NCBI GenBank assembly: GCA_038025085.1
Contig: CM076144.1
Coordinates: 39,219,001-39,283,000, forward strand
DNA length: 64,000 nt
Origin: Tetragonia tetragonoides
Taxonomy: Eukaryota > Streptophyta > Magnoliopsida > Caryophyllales > Aizoaceae
Direction: 5' to 3'
In this document: piece by piece, positions 22,731 to 33,000 of the stretch
How positions within the stretch are numbered: the stretch's first letter is position 1
Layout of the letters: each line of letters begins with the position of its first letter
Translations under genes and position numbers: made by a program
The notes under the pieces: generated by a model
The model's input: the letters and a program-made list of their open reading frames with translations, nothing else
What the model was told of the DNA's origin: nothing
Databases searched by the model: none

Positions 22731-23105
22731 GGGCGTATTAGAGAATAATCAGAGAATCTTCTTGCATATATTCTTTTATTATTTTCAGTTATTCTCTTCC
22801 TTAATTATCTCTATGTATCTTCTATTCTTAGGGTGTTAATATTCTGCTCCTTGATCATAGCATTAGATTAGTTTAGTTGCCTTCTTTATAGATACTCTCT
22901 CTTCATTAACTTGTATATAAATAGATGTATCTATCAATGTAATTCTTAAGCCTTCAATCAATCTCAACGTTTATAATTTCTTTAATTTCAAAATTTGGCT
23001 ATGAATTTTATAATGACAATTAGTAATGGAAAATTAGACAATCAACCAATAAATACTACAAAAGAAATATTATGTTCATCTAAAAGGTATTTTAAGTTTG
23101 TATGG

Positions 23106-23108
<3 letters not shown>

Positions 23109-23193
<85 letters not shown>
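23109..23193. repeat. (TA)n microsatellite
   Basis: About 42 uninterrupted TA units. The minus-strand open frame through it is an artefact of the repeat. Confidence 0.95.
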
Positions 23194-23195
<2 letters not shown>

Positions 23196-23344
23196 AATGT
23201 AAACTTTTTATTAAACCTTGCAATGTACAAGATTACCTTCATATCCAACACGAATTCAAATTACCGAAGTGAAATTGCCAACATACTTCGATCCTCGATA
23301 TCATTTACTAACATCATATAGGTGTATGTATTTCAAAATATTAA

Positions 23345-23377
23345 CACATAACGTTGCACGGGTTTCATGTATCTAGT
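23345..23377 (+). mobile_element. Helitron-like 3' terminus
   Basis: GTTGCACGGGTTTCATGTAT followed by CTAG and T resembles the hairpin plus CTRR terminus seen elsewhere in the window. The hairpin is weak and no 5' end was assigned. Confidence 0.3.
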
Positions 23378-23394
23378 TTATAACCTATAATAAG

Positions 23395-23830
23395 GGGATC
23401 GGATCTACTTCCAGTTCCAATAGGCTCGGATAAGGAGTCTTCACTGTCGAGTGTCATGAGTCATGACCTCATGAGTGCCTAATACAGGTAACCTTTGCCA
23501 ATACCCAAAAAGGCAACAAGACAAAGGACCCGTGAGGCAACCAAAAAGAGAGAAAACAAAAAAGAAAAAAGAAAAAAGAAAAGAGAAAATATGTTCTAGA
23601 GTGTTTGAATTTCTGAACCTCAACGTGAAATTGAATTGTCCATAAATTTTTGGACAATAAGAATATTATGTCTCATTTTGTATGTTATCTCATTTTTCAC
23701 TCTAATATACATTCGTCAGTTAGCTTATAAATTTTTTTTATTATTAAATTGGGATACATGACAAAATTAGAGAGGATTAGGATATGGTTGAGATATGAAG
23801 TGGTACATATACGAGGACAGAAAATCTGTA
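23395..23830. repeat. Diverged copy of CPT gene 2 upstream flank plus a second duplicated block
   Basis: 23395-23640 shares ordered landmarks with 9010-9290: GATCGGATCTACT, a repeated catgac/tcatga segment, TTTGCYAATACCCAAAAA, GACAAAG/GACAAAC...GTGAGGC, an A-rich run and GAATTTCTGAAC. 23735-23830 shares ATTATTAAATTG, CATGACAAAATTA and AAGTGGTACATATA with 46515-46590. There is no coding exon. These look like flanks of lost CPT copies. Confidence 0.5.
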
Positions 23831-23857
23831 TTGATTTTGGGAAGTAGATCCAGGGAT

Positions 23858-23859
<2 letters not shown>

Positions 23860-23887
<28 letters not shown>
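23860..23887. repeat. (ATTG)n microsatellite
   Basis: About seven tandem GATT/ATTG units. Confidence 0.85.
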
Positions 23888-23891
<4 letters not shown>

Positions 23892-24080
23892 TCATTCTGC
23901 TCAATCCTTCTATTTTGCTTGGCAAAAGGAGGGTGCAAGTGAATGGCGACTGAGGCACTCCTCGCTACGTCATGTTCGGACTCTTGTGTTCAATAGCGAA
24001 CATATCAGACTAACTGAACAATCAGCGCAACTGTGCAAGCACTGACCCCGTTAACGTACATAGCACCAACAAGGGGCTAA

Positions 24081-24453
24081 GGGTGTGTTCTTTTCCACTT
24101 ATTGGACCTTACTCAATCAGTGGCAAGACCTTATTGAATCAAATGGTAGCAAGACCTTATTGAATCAATGGGTAGCAAAACCTTATTGAATCAGTGGGTA
24201 GCAAGACCTTACTCAATCAGTGGAAATCAGTGGCGGCAGGACCTTACCCAATCAGTGGGAATCAGTGGAAAAAGACAAATTCTTTCTCATAAAATCAGCG
24301 GCAGGACCTTACTGAATCAGTGGAAATCAGTGGCAGGACCATACTGAATCAGTAGAAATCAGTAGCAATACCTTATCCAATCAGTGAAAATCAGTGGCAA
24401 GACCTTACTCAATCAGTGAGAATCAACGGAAATCGGTGGAAAAGAACGCACCC
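24081..24453. mobile_element. Harbinger/Tourist-like MITE (AATCAGTGG family), copy A
   Basis: The termini GGGTGTGTTCTTTTCCACT and AGTGGAAAAGAACGCACCC are inverted repeats. They are flanked by TAA on the left and GAA on the right, so the duplication is decayed. The interior is an array of about 12 units of the type 'accttactgaatcagtggaa'. It is the same family as 45717-46019. Confidence 0.75.
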
Positions 24454-24459
24454 GAAATG

Positions 24460-25218
24460 GCTAATATAGTTCCTAGAAGCCAACATACACAAGGTGTGGG
24501 GGGAATGAGGATTCGAACGTATCGATGACCTTACCTTACTAAATTACTTGGGAGTAAACTTGAAACCACTAGTTCACCACCCTTGTTGGTTTTGCCTAAT
24601 CCTTGTTGGGGTTTAATAAAATTGGTGAATTTTGATGAGCTTGTAAATAAATGTACTGCTAGTGTGGGTTGAAGATTTCGTGCCTGGTTGCCGGTTGGTA
24701 AGCTATTGACAATTCGAGTAAAGTTAGGATTGTGATTTTGACAAAATTACTCCATTGTTTCTTACCACTTGGGTTTTCCCGTTAAATTTCTTGTGTTGCT
24801 TTGTCATGTTTTCCTGTTTATCTCACCGAAATTCCCAACAACACGTTTTCCGCATGGTGTATTTTGAGGATGCTCTAGCAAAACAAGGGTGGAGAGGAGC
24901 TGCTCCTTGATAGCATGTGGTGTGTGATTGAGGTCCAATAAATTGCAGTCCTATCAACTTGGGTGGAGTGGAGGTGATTATGCTTTGGTTGGATGTACCA
25001 CGCACCTGTATTATTGCTCTTTTGCCTCATGGATGACTATATCATATTGATAACTAAAACAATCTAATGAAACAAAACCAAGATATTGCGCAAAATTAAA
25101 ATAAATAAATAAAGCAGCCCGAAATATTTGTACTTATTGCGGTGACACTAACCCTAAAAAGTTGTAGTGTCAGCATTCTCAGTCTGTGATCCAAATGAAA
25201 ATACTCATACTTACTCAG
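24460..25218. other. Spacer, no gene recognised
   Basis: Open frames are short and without motifs. I see no element termini here. Confidence 0.35.
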
Positions 25219-25492
25219 TAACACTACAAAATAAATGGGAAATGGCGTCGGACTTCAGCAACGGAAAAATAATCCGTTAGTAGCTAACGACGGGCCCAGA
25301 AAAAATCCGTTGTCAAAAAAAGCTAGCAACAGAGAATCATTCCGTTGTTAGCTCAACGTCGGATTTCGATTTATCCGTTGCCACCTCAGCGTCGGAGCCA
25401 CATGGTCCGTTGCTCAATCCGTGGAAAACAATAATAAAAGTCTCATAGAAACGGATTATATACTTCCGTTGCTGAGAAGAGTAATAATTTAG

Positions 25493-25556
25493 TAAGCGTC
25501 TCAATGGTTGGCCTTTACTTGAGTCATCTCTTGCGTGTTGTGTGTTCGAGTCTTGT
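25493..25556 (+). other. tRNA-like module in the CACTA, copy 1
   Basis: AGCGTCTCAATGGTTGGCC (box A-like) is followed by TGTGTTCGAGTCTTG (box B-like). Neither the acceptor stem nor the anticodon arm is convincing. Confidence 0.35.
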
Positions 25557-25761
25557 AGTCTTCGGCATTTGAGTTTTTATTTTGTTTGACCTTGCATTTC
25601 TTTTAAATTTGACTGCACATCTACACTTCCCCACGTGTTGTAGGCTTAATTTACCAGTTGCTAAATGTTATGCTTTCCTTTATCTATTTTCTACTTATTT
25701 TTTCTACCTATATAATTTATCATAAACTTAATACATTTTGTCTACTATTTTCATCGAACTA

Positions 25762-26480
25762 CAGTAGAATCTCTATAAATTAATACTCGAAAAATTAATA
25801 ATATCTCTAAAATAATAATTTTGCTCGGTCCCGACTCGGACCTAGGGTCTAAATTAATAATTTCGATAAAATAATAAGATAATAATTTTTCATAAAACCC
25901 TTCTATAAATTTATGGTCCCATCAGAACTATAAATTAATAATTATTTAAAATAATATAATTAGGTTAACTTTGTAAAATATGATTCTATTGTTAATTGAT
26001 TTTTCTGAAAATTTAAATCTAATTGCATTTTATGTCTAAGTATCTTTAATGCATCTAAAAGTTCCGGTGTTGTGTTCTCATACTGCAACAAAATATTGTG
26101 AAGAGTTTTGTTGCCGCTATGAGTGCTTCATTCGCCTTATTAGTTGCAAAGGTGTTGTATCATATTTAGTTTAATCCTCCATAGTATTTTCAACAACTTT
26201 AGCTATAATTCCTTCTAAACTTTGGACCTCTAAACATGTATCATATTCACCCGGGTAATGCAATAAGTGATTGACATGAATTTTCTACGGTACCCAAGAC
26301 CATTTAACATTGTTTGAAGTTCTTGAATGTCTTCTTCACTAGTTCCTTCATCTAAATTTTTTGAGGCTACTTCATCCAGCAAAGCTCTCTTTAAATTAAT
26401 AATTTATTAATTAATTAATATCTCTCTAAATTAATAAAATTACGTGGTCCCAACATTATTAATTTATAGAGGTTTTACTG
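25762..26480. mobile_element. pogo-like (Emigrant/Lemi type) element nested in the CACTA
   Basis: The termini CAGTAGAATCTCTATAAAT and ATTTATAGAGGTTTTACTG are inverted repeats flanked by TA. They closely match the known Emigrant/Lemi terminus CAGTAAAACCTCTATAAAT. The minus strand of the interior reads as a decayed transposase fragment (peptide DEVASKNLDEGTSEEDIQEL, then stops). It is therefore an internally reduced pogo/mariner-superfamily element, not just a MITE. Confidence 0.8.
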
Positions 26481-27985
26481 TATAATACTTTCTCATGTAC
26501 TTTAGTGTAAAATAAATACAAAGACTCGTATGAGGTGGTCTCAAGTTGACAAGGTAAGTCCACTCAAACAAACATGTCGTATTGGTTATAGAGAGAAGGG
26601 GTCTCACCTTGAGGCGGCCTCATAAAAAATCTTTTGTAAAATAAATTAATGTTAAGAGTGCTTGCCCCCTTTCCTTACAATTATTAGATTCAAGCTTTTG
26701 CATTGACTATTCAAAATGCCAATTTTCTCAATAGTTAAACATAGTTTTACAGTTTTAAGGGGATTTCCGTAGTAAGTTAGATAAATACTCCCTTCATGAC
26801 AAAAATATTTTAGATTCATTCCAAATCTTTTGAAAAATTATATTTAAAAATTTTCTATATACTTGTGTATTTATAATTACTTAATGTTAAAGTGGTGTCG
26901 TGAAAAAACAAATGTATATTTTATTGGGACGACCTCATGCATGAGTCGTAATTTGCTGATTCATATGAGCAAAATATGGTACCATCGTACATGAAAAGTC
27001 ATTTGTACCTCAAGAAAAAAAAATTGATATTTTTAACCGCTTCATAAGAAAATTAGGAGTAAAAAAGTTGAATTACTTTGCTCTAAATCCCCTTTGTATG
27101 TTATCACGCTTAACTATACATATGATTTTAGCTAAATTCTTATATGAGATCGTGTCAAGGTGAGAATATTATACTACTATACATTAAAGAAACAAGCAAT
27201 GGTGACTATAATCACCTCATCTTACCGTGAAACTTTGTCACACAAAGCATGTTGTTGATTTATCTTAACCTAGACAATACAAAAGAACATACATATTTCA
27301 CTTAGCAAATTAGTCATTGTTTAGGGTCTAATGTCACCAACCTATTTCTGTTTATTGTTGTTCATTTCAACAAAATTAACTAAATTCAACAAAGTTCAGT
27401 AGAATAAACAAAATTTAACAAAATTCAGTAGAATAAACAAAATTCAACTATCTTATATACAAACTAGTCATAAAAATCACTTGAATCAACAAAGTTCAAC
27501 AAAATTCATTAGAGTAAACAAATTTCAACAAAGTTTAACAAACTTCAGTAGAATAAAGAAATTCCAACACAGTTTAGCAAAGTTCAATAAAATTCAACAA
27601 AAATAAGTATTCAACAATAAATATAAATAAAAAGAAGTTGAGAGGAGAACAGGCTCTAGTCCTTTTTTATAATATGTATAAATAATGTGAATGTGAGAGA
27701 AAAGAGAACAATGATTTTAGCTCATTGAGTTTTTACTTTATTTTTTTGTCTTGTAGTTCAGATTATCTATTGTGTTAGATGTGATTTAGGCCTACTAACA
27801 AAAAAGCCTTATGTAATTATAAATTTATAATTACTCTTTTGTGATACGTGGTTAGATTGAAAAGAGAAACCATGAGGAAGAGGACAAAAATACCTTCACA
27901 ATATCTAAAGGTACAATAAAGTACTATTGATGTAAGTTGATGTTGTTGATATAGATTCTATAAACAAATTAAGCACGTATGAAGT

Positions 27986-28056
27986 ACTAGCCCAATGGTC
28001 AGCGCTCTTCTGTGGGAGCAATCACTTGCCTAGGAATCCCGCGTTCGAATCCCGCT
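27986..28056 (+). other. tRNA-like module in the CACTA, copy 2
   Basis: CTAGCCCAATGGTCAGCGCTC (box A-like, ends at 28008) is followed by GCGTTCGAATCCCGC (box B, 28041-28055). The spacing is like a tRNA with a variable arm. It sits just before the duplicated right end of the CACTA element. The form is the same as the module at 5341-5405 in a different CACTA. Confidence 0.45.
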
Positions 28057-28803
28057 AGTATCAGGTACTTTGTATATGCTTAGATTGGTAATGGAAGAAG
28101 CTAAGTGTGTGGCACCGTGTCAGTGCTAGGACACCTTGCTAAACGTTTTCTTTTTATTTTTTTAATCAAAATATCATCAGCAATGTGGGCTAATAGCCGT
28201 CGCTACCCTTAACAACGGAATACGAAATTCCGCGCCCGAAGTTTACCAACGGATCTAAAACGCCCGTTTCTGAGGGCCCAACAACGGAATTTCAAATCCG
28301 ACGCTAATTAGCGTCGGCCACATTGCTAAAAAGCTTCGCTTTTTTGTAGTGTACCCGCTAGAATCAGGTTCTTTGTATATGCTCAGATTGGTAATGGAAG
28401 AAGCTAAGTGTGTGGCACCGTGTCAGTGCTGGACAACTGGGTTAGTTGGTTAACCGCCTCGATTAACTGAGCACCTTGCTAAACGTTTTATTTTTATTTT
28501 TTTAATCAAAATATCAACAACGTGGGCTAATAGCCGTCGCTACCCTTAACAACGGAATACGAAATTCCGCCGCCAAAGCTTACCAACGGATTTAAAACGC
28601 CCGTTGCTGAGGGCCCAACAACGGAATTTCAAATCCGACGTTGACTAGCATCGGCCACATTGCTAAAAAGCTTTGCGTCTCACTTTACGGCGACGGAGCA
28701 ATTCCGTTGTTGTCTCCATTGCTAGCGTGTTTTGGTGTCGGAAAATGTGCTCTCAAAGTCGGATATGGGCCGACGCTATTTCAAGTTTTTTTTTTTTGTA
28801 GTG

Positions 28804-29573
28804 TAATGAGTTCACTTCTTTCCATTTTCTTAGTAATGAGTTCAGTTCAAATCAGTTCACTTGAGTTCAATTTAGTTCAGTTCAAGATCAGTCTAGTTAA
28901 GTGAAAAAGAACACCCTTACACCATCAAGAATTTGAGGATTACTCCTACAGCTACATGTAATTTTGAAGTCTGCTCAACACCTAGCAATTCCAGTGTCGA
29001 GAACTGAACTAATACTGGCACTTCCATGTTTGTCAAGCAGCTTTATCATCAGCTCGTTGCCATAGCACGAATAAATCTGCCGAACTGCCAATCGTAAGAG
29101 TAGTAGTTGTCCATTTAAACAAAGTGCAGTTTCATAGGAGTACTTTCATACAAATCGTAGCATGATGGCCAGTTTACATTGTTACCTGTTACTCAAAAAT
29201 GAAATCCCTCAAGGAGCAGGAAATACCATGACATGGAAAGAGAGGACATAAACGTCTTTCATCCCCTGATGTCTAATGCCCACCTTGCCAGAAATTATCC
29301 AAAATTTACATGGAATTTATATGACAAGTTTTGTAACATATATAAATTCAGTTATCCTATAAAAACCTAGATGTATACATGAAATGATAAAAAAAAAAAA
29401 AAAAAAAAAATACATGAAATGATGACGATGAGACCCAATTCAAATGCGCCAGAGACCCCGGTCTTCATTTCTTCAACAAAAACCTACACCTCTTTATCCA
29501 TCCTTGATGATTGTATTCATGTAATGTCAGAGACTCAGCTGGGTGCCTGGGTGGCCAACACTATTAGAGTGAG
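28804..29573. other. Spacer downstream of RUS gene; possible orphan terminal exon
   Basis: 28804-28920 holds a 'gagttcagttcaaatcag' MITE remnant ending AAAAAGAACACCC. On the minus strand, 29088-28977 reads openly from an AG acceptor-like site (TTGGCAG). The peptide contains RQIYSCYGNELMIKLLDKHG and then SASISSVLDTGIARC before a stop. I do not recognise it, and no partner exons were found. It may be a relic or an alternative 3' exon. 29389-29410 is a poly(A) run. Confidence 0.3.
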
Positions 29574-29866
29574 ATCGGATCCTTGCTGGTAAAAATAGTG
29601 CGGTGAACCCTGCAGTATCTTAATTTTTTAATTATAACAGTATAAAGATTCAAATAACAGTATTAAAAATGTTGCATCAGAATTACAATAATGGGTCATA
29701 ATAATATAATTTTGTAGTTGTTTATTGCCTATTTTGACCCATTATTGTAATTCTGATGGAATATTGTTAATATCGTTATTTGAATATTTATACCGTTATA
29801 ATTAAAAAAAATACGATACTGCATGGTTTACCGCATCATTTTTACCGGAGAGAATCCAATCTCCTA
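29574..29866. mobile_element. Mutator-type MITE with ~130-bp inverted arms
   Basis: The arms mirror each other over almost the whole length: GGTAAAAATAGTGCGGT / ACCGCATCATTTTTACC and AGAATTACAATAATGGGTCA in inverted pairs. The perfect 9-bp duplication TAGAGTGAG flanks it (29565-29573 and 29867-29875). It sits 138 bp downstream of the RUS stop codon, so it probably lies in or beside that gene's 3' UTR. Confidence 0.88.
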
Positions 29867-30004
29867 TAGAGTGAGATCTGTAGCTTGATTGCCGTTAATA
29901 ATACAAGGTTCCTCCCTCAAACAAAAAAGAAAAAAGAACCCAGCAACTACTCAAAACTAACATCAAGACTGACTTGTAATTAAGGATAGACTGTATGAGC
30001 CGCA

Positions 30005-33000
30005 TCAGGGATCGATCTCCTCAATGCAAGGTTCCTTGGGCACGTTTAGATTGATTTTGTGTGTATCCCATCCTGCCTCCTCCAACAGCTCCATAAAATT
30101 GTCAAATTTGCTTTCCATATTCACCAGGCTTTCCTCGAGTGCTTCAATGGCATCGACTGAACTGTCCCAATGTTCATAAAGCCAGTAAGCTTGCCATACA
30201 CTTCGCAAGGCTGACAAACCTGTAGCTCCCACCTGTAAAAGTTAATCTCGTCTTTTAGGTGAATCCGATAATCAGCAGCTCAGGAAAGGATTTTGCAAAT
30301 CTCTACCTTGAAAGAAACCAAAACCTCAAAGTCCCTCCTCTGCCATTGATCCACCTTAAGGACATATTTTTCCCTTTTGTAAAGATTGAAAATTTTCTTC
30401 ACCTGTTTCAACAGCACAACTAGAGTAAGATCTGTGCTTATAATGTAGACAAAAGACAACCAACAGGTATTTCCTCTAGCTCCTACAAATCATCTAAGTA
30501 CGAGAAAGGCAGAAAGTATACTGTTGAAAAACCCACCGGACCAATTTTATCTTCCAAGTATAGAAGTTGATTTAGCAAAGACTTCACTCAAGTCCACGCG
30601 GGTTCATTTTTAATAGAGATCATCACTACTCCACCTCAACGTACTCCAAAGAAAAACTAAATCCAGAACTCAGATACCATTTAGCTAGTATATATACATG
30701 TTAAAGCACACTCTCCAACATATTTCCAGCAAGGAAAACAGGACAACTCATCCAAACAGTAACAGATCTCCTTGCAGAGGTGCTAAAGACCCAGTGCTTT
30801 TGTAATAGTTTTTGTTTGACCACATATATAATTAGCCATGAAGTAGTGCAATCATGTTCAAGAGGTCATATCGTGATGTTGGTGCAACCAAGGTTTCGGT
30901 TTTTAGATCACGAAGAAAGCATTTGGTAACAAGTAAGTGGAGTGCAGCCCTTTATTCCATTTATTTATTTGTTAGAAAGTAAATTCTTTCCTACCTTTAC
31001 AAAAACAAAATAAAGATATCAAATCACAATCACTACTATTATAATTGTCTCATTCTCAATTTCTCATATTGCTACTTCCGATCCAAAATTCGGGCAGTTG
31101 AAATGGTAACTACCTTGGTCGATAACTGTTCACCACCAACCAACTCATCCAAAGAAACCCCAAAGATAATTCGCGGCGTCAGGAACCTCTGCCATGATAA
31201 AATGTTTTCTTCCCTATTGCAATCAATGCATCCTGAAACAAAGATGCAGCATTGCTTGTAAATATGGTAAATCTGTGCAAACAATATGAGGATGTAAAAA
31301 AGAGAAGCTGAGGAATAAACAGAAAAAAGAAAGATAAAAGAGGTTGGTGTACCATAAGCTTTCGAATGTAAGACATGTTCTTTGGCCAATATACGAGCAC
31401 GTTTGAGATTTATCTGGCGATTGATAAAAGGTGAGGGAACAACAGGAAAAAATTGAAGAAGTTAGCAAACAATTGCACTGGCAGGAAGGTTTTCCCGTAC
31501 TTGATGATCACTTATGGTGATATGATAGTCATAGGAGACTTGACAATCATTTATGAATTTATGTGGAAGATTTTCTTACTGTTTTGAATGTCAGGACTGA
31601 CAAAGATTGATAACGGAGCCAAAGATGAAGAAGGCGTGTGCCCATCCATATCGACAACAAAGCAGGATAGAAAGCCACTAGACCGGGTGTATCCTGCATT
31701 ATTATGTGTCAATATTTAAATTCTGTTGCATCTAAACTTTTTTAAGATTTTTCCAAGGATATCAACGATAGATTTCAAGAGCTAGACTCAGAAATTACAT
31801 TACTTACCAGGATGAATATGCCTAGAGCAAGTCCAAGAAGTTGAGCAGTTACTTCCCACACTTCCTCCTGTGGTACATTCACGAAACGAGCATTTTCACC
31901 AATAACAGGACTTGAAATTTCCTTTTTCAATATGGACAAATTTTACTCAATATGGACAAATTTTCAATGGCTCATTAAACTGTCGCACTTCTTATTTATT
32001 GTGAAGTTGCCGATGGTCGTCGCACTTCGGATCTCGGGTCAAACAGAAACAGCCTCTCTGCGAGACTCTCACAAGGGTAAGGCTGCGTACAACCGACCCC
32101 CCCTTACCCTGCCTAGGCGGGAGCCTCTTTGGAGGCACTGGGGTAATATTGATGATGTTGATGATGATGAAGCCAACAAGAAGCACAGACATTTTGTCAG
32201 TCATGTCCAATAGTACTTGACAAACATTTTTGTGCACAGAGCCCTGTCTGATGACTTATTCTAACAGATTTCATCCTACAAATATGGATTAACTTATAAC
32301 CCCCCCCCCCCCCAAATGAAAATGAAAATAAAAAAGGCTATAGGAACATGAAAAGCTTTTACACCTTATGTGAGTAGTAATAAAAGACTATTGTAACATG
32401 CACGTTTTTTTGTTTTGGACACTTGATCTGACGGGTAATAATTTAGGGGATTCAAACTATGCTCAATCCATCTATATTTTCAAGCACAATTCTATCACGT
32501 ACCTTGGCTGATACGTCTCCTAGATTCCCCGAGACTGCAAAATGGTTTTGAATCACCCGGAAAGAAGGATCTTTCAGGCCTCTAGCAACAGCCTTTTCAC
32601 ATATGCCAGAGCTCAAGTTAATCAATCACCGCAAATGTGACATAGGTAACCATAAGAATTATCAAAAATGCGGTTAAAGGAAGTAAAGGACAGGCGATGT
32701 GAAATGAGGTACTTTTGCGAGATTTCCGAGAGATGCGAGTGGCAGGAAATAGGCGGGATATAGAAAAGTGCTAAGATCAAAAATGCTGCACGACATATCA
32801 AGAAATTAAAAGATCATTTGAAGGTTAAAATTACTCTGACCTCATTTATTTGTTTCTAAAAAGAAAAAACATATAGTTGTTCATAGTTTACCTTCCAGCA
32901 CTACCGATGAAGTCAGCATACATACGCCACTGTTTTGGGTCATCATCAAACAGACTCCCAAACCGCCCACCTGAAGAAGGGAACCTTATCAATGGTAACC

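Larger units (their letters stand above)
21057..22975 (+). mobile_element. Internally deleted Copia retrotransposon with TA..TA LTRs
   Basis: The two LTRs (21057-21501, containing a MITE; 22736-22975) are each 240 bp once the MITE is removed, and differ at only about four positions. Both start TATTAG and end TTTATA instead of TG..CA. The 5-bp duplication ATTTC flanks the element (21052-21056 and 22976-22980). The primer-binding site TGGTATCAGAGC directly follows the left LTR. The interior is 1.2 kb. It holds a damaged gag, then the protease motif LLDSGASHHVTND (about 22565), then directly the last residues of the RNase H region (LADVLTKSLSRDRF, about 22640). Integrase and most of the reverse transcriptase are deleted. 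Confidence 0.9.
25222..28803. mobile_element. CACTA (En/Spm) element, 3.6 kb, non-autonomous
   Basis: The left end CACTACAAAATAAATGG and the right end TTTTTTTTGTAGTG are flanked by TAA (25219-25221 and 28804-28806). Subterminal repeats of the type CAACGGAATTTC / AAATCCGTTGC occur in both orientations near both ends. The right end region is duplicated in tandem: 28053-28353 and 28355-28803 share ATCAGGTACTTTGTATATGC, GGCACCGTGTCAGTGCT and GGCTAATAGCCGTCGCTACC, and an internal GTAGTG terminus lies at 28348-28353. No TNPA/TNPD-like ORF survives. It contains a pogo-type element and two tRNA-like modules. Confidence 0.85.

Noticed and set aside
27990..28056. Functional tRNA gene
   Set aside because: Boxes A and B are present, but acceptor and anticodon stems do not pair convincingly. 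The copy sits inside a CACTA element.
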